NCBI RefSeq assembly: GCF_003287875.1
Contig: NZ_QMKK01000054.1
Coordinates: forward strand, 248,001-312,000
Length of the DNA: 64,000 bases
Direction of reading: 5' to 3'
DNA from: Martinezella tropici
GTDB taxonomy: Bacteria > Pseudomonadota > Alphaproteobacteria > Rhizobiales > Rhizobiaceae
This document shows positions 46,425 to 54,639 of the stretch, piece after piece. The notes under the pieces are model-generated. The model searched no databases. It was not told where the DNA came from and was given only the letters and a program-made list of their open reading frames with translations. Position numbers and translations under genes: made by a program. Numbering within the stretch: the first letter of the stretch is position 1; each line of letters begins with the position of its first letter.

Positions 46425-46661
46425 CTATCCGACGTTACGGTCCTTTGGAGAGTCATCATTTTCGGCTTCGGGCGGCGCAACTTTCCGCCGAAGCCTTATC
46501 AGCACGTCTTCGCCGTCAACGGATGCTCGTGTTCGCTCCATGATCTCGCGCTCCGCAGCCGCTTGCTCCCAGTGGAGATGGCTGCATCCCCAGGGGCGCC
46601 CCGCAGCCTCCCAAATGGCATAGGCCCGTTTGCTGATCCATTCGAACCGCTCATCCGTCAT
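46425..46661 (-). CDS. DUF2934-domain protein
   Basis: 78 residues from ATG 46661 with a GGAGGAG ribosome site. RAYAIWEAAGRPWGCSHLHW is the DUF2934 core (normally RAYxLWExxGRPxGxxxxHW), followed by a charged tail. These small proteins are common in rhizobia, often in stress loci; function unknown. It is preceded by an EcfG-type promoter arranged back to back with that of the PEBP gene. Confidence 0.85.
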   Translation of the reverse strand: MTDERFEWISKRAYAIWEAAGRPWGCSHLHWEQAAAEREIMERTRASVDGEDVLIRLRRKVAPPEAENDDSPKDRNVG

Positions 46662-46689
46662 TTGTTCTCCTCCATTTTTGGATGCATAG

Positions 46690-46714
46690 AACTGCGCTTG
46701 TGCATGAATGTTCC
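46690..46714 (-). promoter_or_regulatory. EcfG/RpoE2-type promoter before the DUF2934 gene
   Basis: On the minus strand GGAAC (46714-46710) and AGTT (46693-46690) with a 16-base spacer, 28 bases before ATG 46661. Its -35 element lies six bases from that of the plus-strand promoter. Confidence 0.72.
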
Positions 46715-46720
46715 GCGCCG

Positions 46721-46745
46721 GGAACAATAATGGTGCTGACGGGTT
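46721..46745 (+). promoter_or_regulatory. EcfG/RpoE2-type promoter before the PEBP gene
   Basis: GGAAC at 46721-46725 and GGTT at 46742-46745, 16-base spacer, 58 bases before ATG 46804. Confidence 0.75.
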
Positions 46746-46803
46746 GCACCTTATGTTGAGAACTTCACAAAAGCATGAATCCGCGACAGAAAGGAGGAGC
46801 CTG

Positions 46804-47265
46804 ATGGCTTTGACGTTGATCAGCAAGGCCTTCGCTGAAGACGAGCCGATACCGAGCAAATACGCGATGGAAGGCGAGAATTTATTCCCCCCGCTCTCTT
46901 GGGGCGGTGCTCCCGATAAAACCCAGAGCTTTGCCCTGATCGTCGAGGATCCCGATGCACCGAGTGGTACGTTTTGCCATTGCGGCATTGCCAACATTCC
47001 GGCGGAATGGACTGGGCTGGCCGAAAGCGTCGACACGACGCAGGAACAGGCGCTCCGCTTTTACAAAAACGATTTCGGCAATGCCCGTTACGACGGTCCG
47101 CGGCCGCCACGCGGCGATCCCCCTCATCGTTATATCTTTCGGCTCGCTGCGCTTGACGTGCCGAGGGTTACCCTTCCGGATGCCGTCGGGGCGGAGGCAA
47201 TGTGGCAGAAAGTGAAGAAACACACGCTGGCAGAGGCAAGCATCATCGGCACCTATCAATCCTAG
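46804..47265 (+). CDS. YbhB/YbcL-family (PEBP, Raf-kinase-inhibitor-like) protein
   Basis: 153 residues from ATG 46804, with an AAGGAGG ribosome site. It has the PEBP fold with FPPLSWGGAPDKTQSFALIV, the ligand-site DPDAPSGTF-H region and YDGPRPPRGDPPHRYIFRL. Cytoplasmic; the family binds phospholipids or small anions but the bacterial role is poorly defined. It is expressed from an EcfG-type promoter and followed by two small genes that may share its transcript. Confidence 0.87.
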   Translation: MALTLISKAFAEDEPIPSKYAMEGENLFPPLSWGGAPDKTQSFALIVEDPDAPSGTFCHCGIANIPAEWTGLAESVDTTQEQALRFYKNDFGNARYDGPRPPRGDPPHRYIFRLAALDVPRVTLPDAVGAEAMWQKVKKHTLAEASIIGTYQS

Positions 47266-47358
47266 GCTTATGCTCTGTCAGCCTTCTGCGACCGGCGCCG
47301 CGGCGTCGGCTGCTCCTGGCACGAATGGTCGCCGAAATCCGGCCTCCGGATGGTTGCA

Positions 47359-47529
47359 ATGAACGGAAAAGATCAGGGCGATTCAGACAGGGACGAGCCG
47401 CGCAGCTTCGCGGCCGAGGATGTTCGCCAAGGCGAGATCATCCTGAAACGGCGTTGGCAGCGCGTGATATTCATCGGTGGGCTTGCCGCGGCGGTATTGC
47501 TCATTCTGCTGGTACGCTTTGCCGGATAG
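47359..47529 (+). CDS. Small membrane protein (56 residues)
   Basis: ATG 47359 begins MNGKDQGDSDRDEPRSFAAE, a polar cytoplasmic part with an EVRQGEIILK-like segment, followed by a C-terminal transmembrane helix (about 36-54) and a stop at 47527. Short tail-anchored proteins of this pattern are common beside stress genes in Rhizobium. The gene starts 93 bases after the PEBP gene; no strong ribosome site is seen. Confidence 0.55.
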   Translation: MNGKDQGDSDRDEPRSFAAEDVRQGEIILKRRWQRVIFIGGLAAAVLLILLVRFAG

Positions 47530-47567
47530 GCAAACGAGATCGCAAACAAGTTAGAGGAGGGCTCATC

Positions 47568-47756
47568 ATGCCCGCAAAGTCGAAATCGCAGCAAATGGCC
47601 GCCGGCGCGGCGCTCGCCGCCAAGCGCGGCGAGAGGAAGAAGAGTGAGCTGAAGGGCGCATCGAAGAGCATGGTCGACTCCATGAGCGAAAAGGAGCTTC
47701 ACGACATGGCATCGACCAAGCGAAAGGGAAAACCGGCGCACGCGGCCAAATCCTAA
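47568..47756 (+). CDS. DUF3008-family small basic protein
   Basis: 62 residues from ATG 47568 with a strong GAGGAGGG ribosome site. MPAKSKSQQMAAGAALAAKR and KGASKSMVDSMSEKELHDMA are the DUF3008 hallmarks; the end is KRKGKPAHAAKS. Very basic, perhaps nucleic-acid or ribosome associated, but its role is unknown. It lies 38 bases after the preceding small gene and is convergent with xfp. Confidence 0.85.
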   Translation: MPAKSKSQQMAAGAALAAKRGERKKSELKGASKSMVDSMSEKELHDMASTKRKGKPAHAAKS

Positions 47757-47790
47757 CGGTGCGGTGGTGAAGGGCTGAGCCGTTCCAGCC

Positions 47791-50166
47791 TCACCGCTTC
47801 CACCGCCAGTCGCGAACTTCCGGCATATCCTCGCCGTGACGCCGGACATAGTCATGGTGCTTGACGAGCTTTGCTCTCAGGCCATCCACGGCATCCGGAA
47901 CTTTTTCGGCCAAACCCGGCACGCGGTTGATCGCCTCCAGCGCGAGATGATAGCGATCCAGCTCGTTCAGCACCGTCATGTCGAAGGGCGTGGTCGTCGT
48001 GCCTTCCTCGATGAACCCGCGCACATGGATGTTGTCGTGATTGGTTCGTCTGTAGGTCAGCCGGTGGATCAGATAGGGATAGCCGTGATAGGCGAAGATC
48101 ACCGGTTTGTCCGTGGTGAAGATCCGGTCGAATGCCTGATGCTCGAGACCGTGCGGATGCTGCTCCGGATCCTGAAGGGCCAGGAGATCGACCACGTTGA
48201 CCGTTCGGATCTTCAAGTCCGGGATCGCCTCATGCAATAGCATGACGGCGGCAAGCGTCTCCATGGTCGGCACATCGCCGGCACAGGCCATGATGAGGTC
48301 GGGAGCGATCGTATTCTCCTCGTAGCTTGCCCAATCCCAGATGCCGACGCCGGCCTTACAATGGGCGATCGCCTCGTCCATGCCGAGCCACTGCGATTCA
48401 GGCTGCTTGCCGGCGACGATGACGTTGATCCTGTCATAAGTCCTCAGGCAATGATCAGCGACCCACAGCAGCGTATTGGCATCCGGTGGCAGGTAGATGC
48501 GCACCACATCGGCCTTCTTGTTGGCGACGAGATCGACGAAGCCGGGATCCTGATGCGAAAAGCCGTTGTGATCCTGCCGCCAGACATGCGACGTCAGCAG
48601 GTAGTTCAGCGATGAGATCGGCTTGCGCCACGGCAGCTCGCGCGAGACCTTCAGCCACTTGGCATGCTGGTTGAACATGGAATCGACGATATGGATGAAG
48701 GCCTCGTAGCAAGAAAAAAGCCCGTGCCGGCCCGTGAGCAGATATCCTTCCAGCCAACCTTGGCAAAGATGTTCGCTCAGGACTTCCATCACCCGGCCCT
48801 GCGGCGCTAGATGGACGTCATAGTCTTCGATTGCCTCCATCCAGACACGATCGGTCGCTTCGAAGACGCTGCCGAGGCGGTTCGATTCCGTCTCGTCAGG
48901 GCCGAAGATGCGAAAATTCTGCCTGATGTCATTGAGCTTCAGCGTGTCGCGCAGATAGTGGCCGAGTATCTCCGTCGATTGCACCTGCTTGCTGCCGCGC
49001 TCGCCGATCTCGACAGCGTAGTCCTCGATGGAGGGAACCAGGAGCTCTTTGCGAAGCAGGCCGCCATTGGCATGGGGGTTGGCACCCATTCGTCTTTCGC
49101 CTTTGGGTGCCTGCGCCCGCAGCTCGGCCTTCAGCCGCCCATCGCGGTCGAAAAGATCGTCGGGATCATAGCCGCGCATCCAGTCTTCAAGGATCTTGCG
49201 ATGAGCCTCATCACCGCGGCAATTGGCGACGGGCACCTGGTGCGCCCGCCAGAAACCTTCAACCTTCTTGCCGTCCACTTGCCTGGGTCCCGTCCAGCCT
49301 TTCGGGCTGCGCAGCACGATCATCGGCCAGCGGGGCATTCCTTCGGGCGAAGTCTTTTCGCGTGCGTTTCTCTGTATGCTGCGAATGCGGTCGAACGTCT
49401 GATCGAATGTTGCGGCCATCGCCTGATGCATCGCGGCGGGCTCGTGCCCCTCGACGAAAAACGGCTCGTAGCCGTAACCGGAGAACAGGTTTTTAAGATC
49501 GTCGTCGCCTGCCCGGCCGAGGATCGTCGGATTGGCGATCTTGTAGCCGTTGAGATGGAGGATGGGCAGCACCGCGCCATCGCGCGCCGGATTGAGGAAT
49601 TTGTTGGAATGCCAGCTTGCCGCCAGCGGCCCGGTTTCGGCTTCGCCATCGCCGACGACACATGCGACGACGAGGTCGGGGTTGTCGAAAGCCGCGCCGA
49701 AGGCATGGACGAGCGCATAGCCGAGCTCGCCGCCTTCATGGATGGAGCCCGGCGTCTCGGGTGCCGCATGGCTTGGAATGCCGCCGGGGAAGGAAAATTG
49801 CTTGAACAGCTTCTGCATCCCGTCCGCAGTCTCGGCGATATCCGGATATATCTCGCTGTAGGTGCCCTCGAGGTAGGTATTGGCGACCATGCCGGGACAA
49901 CCGTGACCCGGTCCGCATATGTAGATGATGTCGAGATCGCGTGCCTTGATGACACGGTTCAGATGGGCATAGATGAAATTCAGACCAGGCGTCGTGCCCC
50001 AGTGGCCGAGCAGTCGCGGCTTGATGTGCGCGGGCCTCAGCTGCTCGCGCAGCAGCGGATTGTCCATCAGGTAGATTTGGCCGACGGAAAGGTAGTTGGC
50101 AGCCCGCCAGTAGCGGTCGATCAGAGAGAGTTCTTCGGGTGAGAGCGGCGTGGTAACTGCATTCAT
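47791..50166 (-). CDS. xfp: Xylulose-5-phosphate/fructose-6-phosphate phosphoketolase
   Basis: 791 residues, the usual length. The family signature EGGELGYALVHAFGAAFDNP and the thiamine-diphosphate motif GDGEAETGPLAASW are intact. The enzyme splits xylulose 5-phosphate or fructose 6-phosphate with phosphate into acetyl phosphate plus glyceraldehyde 3-phosphate or erythrose 4-phosphate. It is second in an operon behind ackA (19-base gap), which turns acetyl phosphate into acetate and ATP. Confidence 0.95.
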   Translation of the reverse strand: MNAVTTPLSPEELSLIDRYWRAANYLSVGQIYLMDNPLLREQLRPAHIKPRLLGHWGTTPGLNFIYAHLNRVIKARDLDIIYICGPGHGCPGMVANTYLEGTYSEIYPDIAETADGMQKLFKQFSFPGGIPSHAAPETPGSIHEGGELGYALVHAFGAAFDNPDLVVACVVGDGEAETGPLAASWHSNKFLNPARDGAVLPILHLNGYKIANPTILGRAGDDDLKNLFSGYGYEPFFVEGHEPAAMHQAMAATFDQTFDRIRSIQRNAREKTSPEGMPRWPMIVLRSPKGWTGPRQVDGKKVEGFWRAHQVPVANCRGDEAHRKILEDWMRGYDPDDLFDRDGRLKAELRAQAPKGERRMGANPHANGGLLRKELLVPSIEDYAVEIGERGSKQVQSTEILGHYLRDTLKLNDIRQNFRIFGPDETESNRLGSVFEATDRVWMEAIEDYDVHLAPQGRVMEVLSEHLCQGWLEGYLLTGRHGLFSCYEAFIHIVDSMFNQHAKWLKVSRELPWRKPISSLNYLLTSHVWRQDHNGFSHQDPGFVDLVANKKADVVRIYLPPDANTLLWVADHCLRTYDRINVIVAGKQPESQWLGMDEAIAHCKAGVGIWDWASYEENTIAPDLIMACAGDVPTMETLAAVMLLHEAIPDLKIRTVNVVDLLALQDPEQHPHGLEHQAFDRIFTTDKPVIFAYHGYPYLIHRLTYRRTNHDNIHVRGFIEEGTTTTPFDMTVLNELDRYHLALEAINRVPGLAEKVPDAVDGLRAKLVKHHDYVRRHGEDMPEVRDWRWKR

Positions 50167-50185
50167 TTCCGTCTCCTCGTTTTCG

Positions 50186-51358
50186 TCATGTGATAAGGGC
50201 CACGGCCTCGTCGGCGATCACCTGTTCCTCATCGGTCGGGATCACGAATAGCTTCACTTGGCTGGAACCTGCACTGATCGAGGTCGAGTTGCGCCGGTTT
50301 GCATCGTCATCGATCTCGATACCCAACCATTGCAACTTCCGTGCGACGCGGGCTCTGATCTGCGGCTGGTTTTCGCCGATGCCGGCGGTGAAGACCAGAG
50401 CGTCGAGGCCTCCGATCGTCGCGCACATCCGGCCGACTTCGCCCGATATGCGCAGGCAGAAGAGATCTATGGCTTCAGCCGCCTCCGGCCGCTTGTCTTC
50501 GAGCAGGACGCGGGTGTCGCCGCTGATGCCGGAAACGCCGAGCAGACCGCATTCATGGTAGAGAAAGTCTTCGATCCGTTCCGGCTCCCGCATCCCGCTC
50601 CTCATCAGATAGAGTAGGGCGCCCGGGTCGAGCCAGCCGGGACGTGTCGCCATCGGGATCCCGTCCAGGGCCGAAAACCCCATGCTGGTGTCGCGGCTGA
50701 TGCCATTTTCCATTGCGCACAGGCTGGCGCCGCTGCCGAGATGGCATGCGATGACTTTGCCCCCGGCGCTTGCCGGCGCGATCTTGTTAAGCTGCCAGGC
50801 GATGTATTTGTAGGAAAGGCCGTGAAAGCCGTAGCGGCGCACGCCGTCATCATGCATGCCGCGCGGGATTGCCAACCTGCTGACAAGGCCTGATTGCGAC
50901 GAATGGAAGGCCGTATCGAACGAAGCGGCTTGCCGAACCTCGGGTCGAAGCTTTTCGATAGACTGGATGACACGGAGCGCCTGCGGCTGATGCAGGGGGG
51001 CGAGAGGTATGAGCTTCTCGATCCGGCCGATCGCGGCATCGTCGAGCAGCGTCGCCTCTCGAAACATCAGGCCGCCATGGACGACGCGATGGGCGACCGC
51101 GCGCAGCCTGCCCGGAAGATGTGCGAGCATATGGTCCAGGGTTTCGGCGACGACGGAGACGAAATTTGCATCGTTGTCGCCCTTGACCGACCTCTCGTAT
51201 TTATCGTCTCCGATGGAGTAGCGAAGCATCAGCGGAGCTTGATCGAAGTCGATCTTTCCGCGGCCGACATTGCGCGCCTGCGTGCCCGCAAGCTCGAAGA
51301 CCCCGATTTTCAAAGTCGAGGACCCGGCATTGAATGTCAGCAAGACATCGTCGGTCAT
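50186..51358 (-). CDS. ackA: Acetate kinase
   Basis: 390 residues from ATG 51358 (MTDDVLLTFNAGSSTLKIGV, the family start); an upstream extension is unsupported. ACK/hexokinase-fold motifs are present: NAGSSTLK, the VVHGG loop, ACHLGSGASLCA, and FTAGIGENQPQIR near the end. It uses acetyl phosphate from the phosphoketolase encoded next in the operon to make ATP and acetate. The upstream region has no EcfG-type promoter that I can see. Confidence 0.94.
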   Translation of the reverse strand: MTDDVLLTFNAGSSTLKIGVFELAGTQARNVGRGKIDFDQAPLMLRYSIGDDKYERSVKGDNDANFVSVVAETLDHMLAHLPGRLRAVAHRVVHGGLMFREATLLDDAAIGRIEKLIPLAPLHQPQALRVIQSIEKLRPEVRQAASFDTAFHSSQSGLVSRLAIPRGMHDDGVRRYGFHGLSYKYIAWQLNKIAPASAGGKVIACHLGSGASLCAMENGISRDTSMGFSALDGIPMATRPGWLDPGALLYLMRSGMREPERIEDFLYHECGLLGVSGISGDTRVLLEDKRPEAAEAIDLFCLRISGEVGRMCATIGGLDALVFTAGIGENQPQIRARVARKLQWLGIEIDDDANRRNSTSISAGSSQVKLFVIPTDEEQVIADEAVALIT

Positions 51359-51458
51359 GTCAGCCTCGGATGAAGGGTGTCGACTACCGCTAGTTAGGGC
51401 ATTCGGGCCCGGAAACAACCGGCCATGTGGTCGCAGAGCCGATCGGGCAAATGCTTGA

Positions 51459-51483
51459 GGAACCAAGCCGAGGCAGGGCGGTT
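51459..51483 (+). promoter_or_regulatory. EcfG/RpoE2-type promoter before a small hypothetical gene
   Basis: GGAAC at 51459-51463 and GGTT at 51480-51483, 16-base spacer, 60 bases before ATG 51544. Confidence 0.75.
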
Positions 51484-51543
51484 CGGATCATGGTCAATTC
51501 GATAATCATTCGGCGAATGCCCGCCGATATGAGGAGGTGCAAG

Positions 51544-51813
51544 ATGGAAACCTACCGCCGATATCGCAAGAACGAGGTTCCGCCGGGCTCCATTATCGTC
51601 AAATTCTATCATTCCGGCGATCAGATCAGGGGCTTCCTGCGCAGGGAAACACCGCCTGGCGAAGATGATGTCGTTTTCCCCGGTGAGGAAATGGAGCCTA
51701 ATGACGCTTTCATAGCGGCACGCAACAAGATGATCGGCGAGACACTCAGGCCGATCTATGTGGAGCTGTCCGAGGGTGTGCAGTGGGACCCGGCATGGGG
51801 CCGGCTGGAGTGA
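51544..51813 (+). CDS. Hypothetical protein (89 residues)
   Basis: ATG 51544 with GAGGAGG seven bases upstream. The product is small, charged and soluble: YRRYRKNEVPPGSIIVKFYH, then a GEEMEPNDAFIAARNKMIG segment, ending QWDPAWGRLE. No signal or membrane segment. No family recognised. It is expressed from its own EcfG-type promoter, so a stress role is likely. Confidence 0.72.
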   Translation: METYRRYRKNEVPPGSIIVKFYHSGDQIRGFLRRETPPGEDDVVFPGEEMEPNDAFIAARNKMIGETLRPIYVELSEGVQWDPAWGRLE

Positions 51814-51852
51814 TCTGAACCGGGCCGGCGCCTTTTTCCGGTGAAGAGAGCG

Positions 51853-52821
51853 TCATCGGCCCGGCCAATGCTGGCGGGCCTCTTCTGTAACCGCCGTCTT
51901 GCGCGGCCGCTTCCTCTCAAGGGGCGGCATGGCTTCGACTGGTGAGGCAAGCCCGAGCCGCTCGGCCAGTCGTCGGGCATCGACCGGTGCCCTGACTTTC
52001 ACGTCATTATCGAAATAGACATAGACGTCGCGACCTCTCGCGGACGATGTCAGCGGCTTCAACACGCGATTGGCGTCGGCGGGCTCGCGACCGTGCGCCC
52101 AGGCGCTGATTCGTTTTGCCCACTTATCGAGAGCCTTGTCGTCGTAGCCGCTGACATAGAGCTCTTCCGAGCCATGGAGACGGCAATAGACAAAATCGGC
52201 CGTGATATCCATCAGCAACGGCCATTCGACCGTGTCGGCGCAAACCAGTCCCATCTTGTGTTCCCTCAGCAGCCGGATGAAATCGGCTTGCGCGAAGCTT
52301 TCGTTGCGAATCTCGAACGCATGGCGCAGTGGCCTGTTTTCGTCGGTCTCCAGCCAGTCGCGCCCTTCCATCCATGCATCGCGTCGCCTCGCAAGTTTGA
52401 CCGCGGCATGGGTGTCCTTTGGCAGCATTGACATGAAGGTGGAAAAGAGTTCGGCGTCGAACTGTAGCCGCGGCGGAAACTGCCAGAGGATAGGGCCAAG
52501 CTTCGGTCCAAGGCGCAGCAAACCCGAGGCCATGAAATTGGCGAGCGGCGTCTCGACATCGCGCAGCCTGCGCATATGGGTTATGTAGCGGGAGCCCTTG
52601 ATGGCAAAGACGAAGCCATCGGGCGTCTCGTCCCGCCATTTCGCAAAAGCCTCGGGACGTTGCAATCCGTAGAATGTGCCATTGATCTCAATGGAAGGAA
52701 ACTGCCGGGAGGCATAGGCCAGCTCGCGCTTCTGTGTCGTGCCTTCCGGATAGAAAACGCCGCGCCAGGGGGCGTAGGTCCAGCCTGAAATACCGATACG
52801 GATCGTACCTGTCTTTGTCAT
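51853..52821 (-). CDS. DUF72-domain protein (YecE-like)
   Basis: 322 residues from ATG 52821. DUF72 TIM-barrel motifs: IRIGISGWTYAPWRGVFYPE, FPSIEINGTFYGL, FAIKGSRYITHMRRL and the C-terminal YVYFDNDVKVRAPVDARRL. Function of the family is unknown. It is convergent with the preceding small gene, with a 39-base gap, and carries a basic C-terminal extension (about residues 295-322). Confidence 0.87.
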   Translation of the reverse strand: MTKTGTIRIGISGWTYAPWRGVFYPEGTTQKRELAYASRQFPSIEINGTFYGLQRPEAFAKWRDETPDGFVFAIKGSRYITHMRRLRDVETPLANFMASGLLRLGPKLGPILWQFPPRLQFDAELFSTFMSMLPKDTHAAVKLARRRDAWMEGRDWLETDENRPLRHAFEIRNESFAQADFIRLLREHKMGLVCADTVEWPLLMDITADFVYCRLHGSEELYVSGYDDKALDKWAKRISAWAHGREPADANRVLKPLTSSARGRDVYVYFDNDVKVRAPVDARRLAERLGLASPVEAMPPLERKRPRKTAVTEEARQHWPGR

Positions 52822-52884
52822 CAATTCATGGCCATGTCTGGAGCCGCTTGCTTCGGGATGACTTCGGCAAAGCCGGTGCCCCCA

Positions 52885-53130
52885 CTAGGTGGCATTGATG
52901 GAAGGGAGAAACGACATGACCTCGCTGCGTTGCCGCGGTTCGAGTGTCTCGATCTCCCGTTTCCAGAATGTCTCGGCTTCGGGAGGGTCCGCTTCCCAGC
53001 TGTTGGTCGACAGAATATTATCATCCATGACCAGAAGCCTGCGTCCGCCGAGCCGCAGATATTCCTTCGCAAGTTCCTGAGCACCGTTTCTCACGGAGTC
53101 TGGGTTTTTCATCGATGCTGGGTTTCTCAT
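52885..53130 (-). CDS. Hypothetical protein (81 residues)
   Basis: ATG 53130 follows a GGAGC-type ribosome site. It begins MRNPASMKNPDSVRNGAQEL and has RRLLVMDDNILSTNSWEADP and PEAETFWKREIETLEPRQRS segments. Soluble, mixed charge, no known family. It is kept because its codon use and ribosome site are normal. It lies between the DUF72 gene and a secreted-protein gene on the same strand. Confidence 0.55.
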   Translation of the reverse strand: MRNPASMKNPDSVRNGAQELAKEYLRLGGRRLLVMDDNILSTNSWEADPPEAETFWKREIETLEPRQRSEVMSFLPSINAT

Positions 53131-53266
53131 GGCATCTGCTCCTCGATTGCGGCCTGTATCGCCGGCCATCCACATCGCATCCGATGCAGTCGATATATGG
53201 AAAGCCTATGGCGACGCCGGATGGCCCGCGAAACACGAAACGGTCCCGCATTTTCCCGAGTTTTCG

Positions 53267-53584
53267 TCATTGAGGACAATTCCTGCTCGTCGCGCTGTCG
53301 TTCGATTGACTATTTTGCGTGTCGTTGCCTTGTGTCGTGTTCTTGCCTGTTTTCATGGCATTGCAGTCCTGCGACTGACCGTTGGAATTGGGAGTACCGG
53401 TCGCACCGGTGCCGGTGGTGCCTCCGTTTCCGTCGGAAGTGCCGTTATTTTGCGTGCCTGTCGCGGCGCCGTTGCCGCTGCCGGATCCACCGGCGCCAGT
53501 GCCGCCAGAGCCGGACTGCTGCGCCATGACAGCTGTGGCCATGCCGATCGACAAGGCGCCGACTGCGATCATTTTCATCAACAT
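53267..53584 (-). CDS. Small secreted Gly/Ser/Asn-rich protein
   Basis: 105 residues. The signal peptide ends at VMAQQ (about residue 22). The mature part is low-complexity Gly/Ser/Thr/Asn repeats followed by QDCNAMKTGK and a final CPQ, so two cysteines could form one disulfide. It resembles the secreted protein at 45153-45593 in style. Divergent from nuoB2. Function unknown. Confidence 0.65.
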   Translation of the reverse strand: MLMKMIAVGALSIGMATAVMAQQSGSGGTGAGGSGSGNGAATGTQNNGTSDGNGGTTGTGATGTPNSNGQSQDCNAMKTGKNTTQGNDTQNSQSNDSATSRNCPQ

Positions 53585-53699
53585 AGGATCATTCCTCTCT
53601 TCTGTTTGCCGCCTTCAAACTCAACAGCAGAGTGGTTGTTTCCAGTTTTCTGCATTTTTGCTCTTGGCAGGATCATGCTTTTGAAGACGCTTCCTTCAC

Positions 53700-53724
53700 G
53701 GAACAAATCGAGCTTGCGAAAGTT
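53700..53724 (+). promoter_or_regulatory. EcfG/RpoE2-type promoter before nuoB2
   Basis: GGAAC at 53700-53704 and AGTT at 53721-53724, 16-base spacer, 30 bases before ATG 53755. Confidence 0.72.
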
Positions 53725-53754
53725 GTAGGCGTCTTTTCCAGAGAGAACGGACCC

Positions 53755-54312
53755 ATGTCTTCCTTCAAGAATCGGCCTGTGATCAGCGACTTTCAGTACC
53801 CCGGCGAGGCTCCAGGCGGCGATCCATTTCTGGGGACGATCAACAGCGAGCTTGCCGACAAGGGCTTTCTGGTCACCAGCACGGACGAGTTCGTCACCTG
53901 GGCGCGCACGGGATCGCTGATGTGGATGACGTTCGGGCTCGCCTGCTGCGCGATCGAAATGATGCAGATGTCGATGCCGCGCTATGATGTCGAACGCTTT
54001 GGCGCGGCGCCAAGGGCTAGCCCGAGGCAGTCGGATCTAATGATTGTCGCGGGTACGCTTTGCAACAAGATGGCGCCGGCGCTTCGCAAGGTCTACGACC
54101 AGATGCCAGAGCCGCGCTATGTCATCTCGATGGGTTCCTGCGCCAATGGCGGCGGCTATTATCACTATTCCTACTCGGTCGTGCGCGGATGCGACCGGGT
54201 CGTTCCCATCGATATCTACGTGCCGGGCTGTCCACCGACCGCGGAAGCCTTGCTCTATGGCATCATGCTTCTTCAACGCAAGATTCGCCGAAACGGGACA
54301 ATCGAGCGGTAA
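53755..54312 (+). CDS. nuoB: Orphan NADH-quinone oxidoreductase subunit B paralogue
   Basis: 185 residues, normal for NuoB. It carries the N2 iron-sulfur cluster ligands in GLACCAIEMMQMSMPRYDVE, GSCANGG and GCPPTAEALLYG, so it looks functional. No other nuo gene is nearby; the main nuo operon must be elsewhere, which makes this a second copy. An EcfG-type promoter stands in front of it. It may replace NuoB under stress or work in another redox complex (inference). Confidence 0.9.
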   Translation: MSSFKNRPVISDFQYPGEAPGGDPFLGTINSELADKGFLVTSTDEFVTWARTGSLMWMTFGLACCAIEMMQMSMPRYDVERFGAAPRASPRQSDLMIVAGTLCNKMAPALRKVYDQMPEPRYVISMGSCANGGGYYHYSYSVVRGCDRVVPIDIYVPGCPPTAEALLYGIMLLQRKIRRNGTIER

Positions 54313-54639
54313 TCCTTCTGCATCGGCCCACTGCTTTTCCGATTTCTTTCGCAGCGACAGCAGGCGATTTTTTGGAATTGGATGGAACAAGCTCGGAATA
54401 CAACCGTTTCCCCGCAAGACGTAAACGGCGTCTGAAGTCCGAAAGTCAATCCAAAGCATCCCGAACAGGCATCGCGGTATAGCGAAAGCGGAGACTACTC
54501 AAATCAAGACCAATGGCGATTGGGCCGGCACCCGCGTGGATGCCGATCTCATCGCGCATGGCCGGCGTTGAACGAGATCGGGTGCTGCATGCGAGGCGGG
54601 CGAGGAGCGCTCTTATTAGAACCTGCCAAGGAGGAAGTT
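54313..54639. other. 327-base region upstream of the ECF sigma gene
   Basis: Contains one perfect EcfG-type promoter (54384-54408) and then about 230 bases without a supported gene before the sigma-factor start. This may be a long 5' leader. Confidence 0.55.
54384..54408 (+). promoter_or_regulatory. EcfG/RpoE2-type promoter, perfect consensus, upstream of the ECF sigma gene
   Basis: GGAAC at 54384-54388 and CGTT at 54405-54408 with a 16-base spacer. It is 231 bases before GTG 54640, implying autoregulation with a long leader. Confidence 0.68.

Noticed and set aside
48811..50142. 443-codon plus-strand frame
   Set aside because: Antisense to the phosphoketolase gene; shadow.
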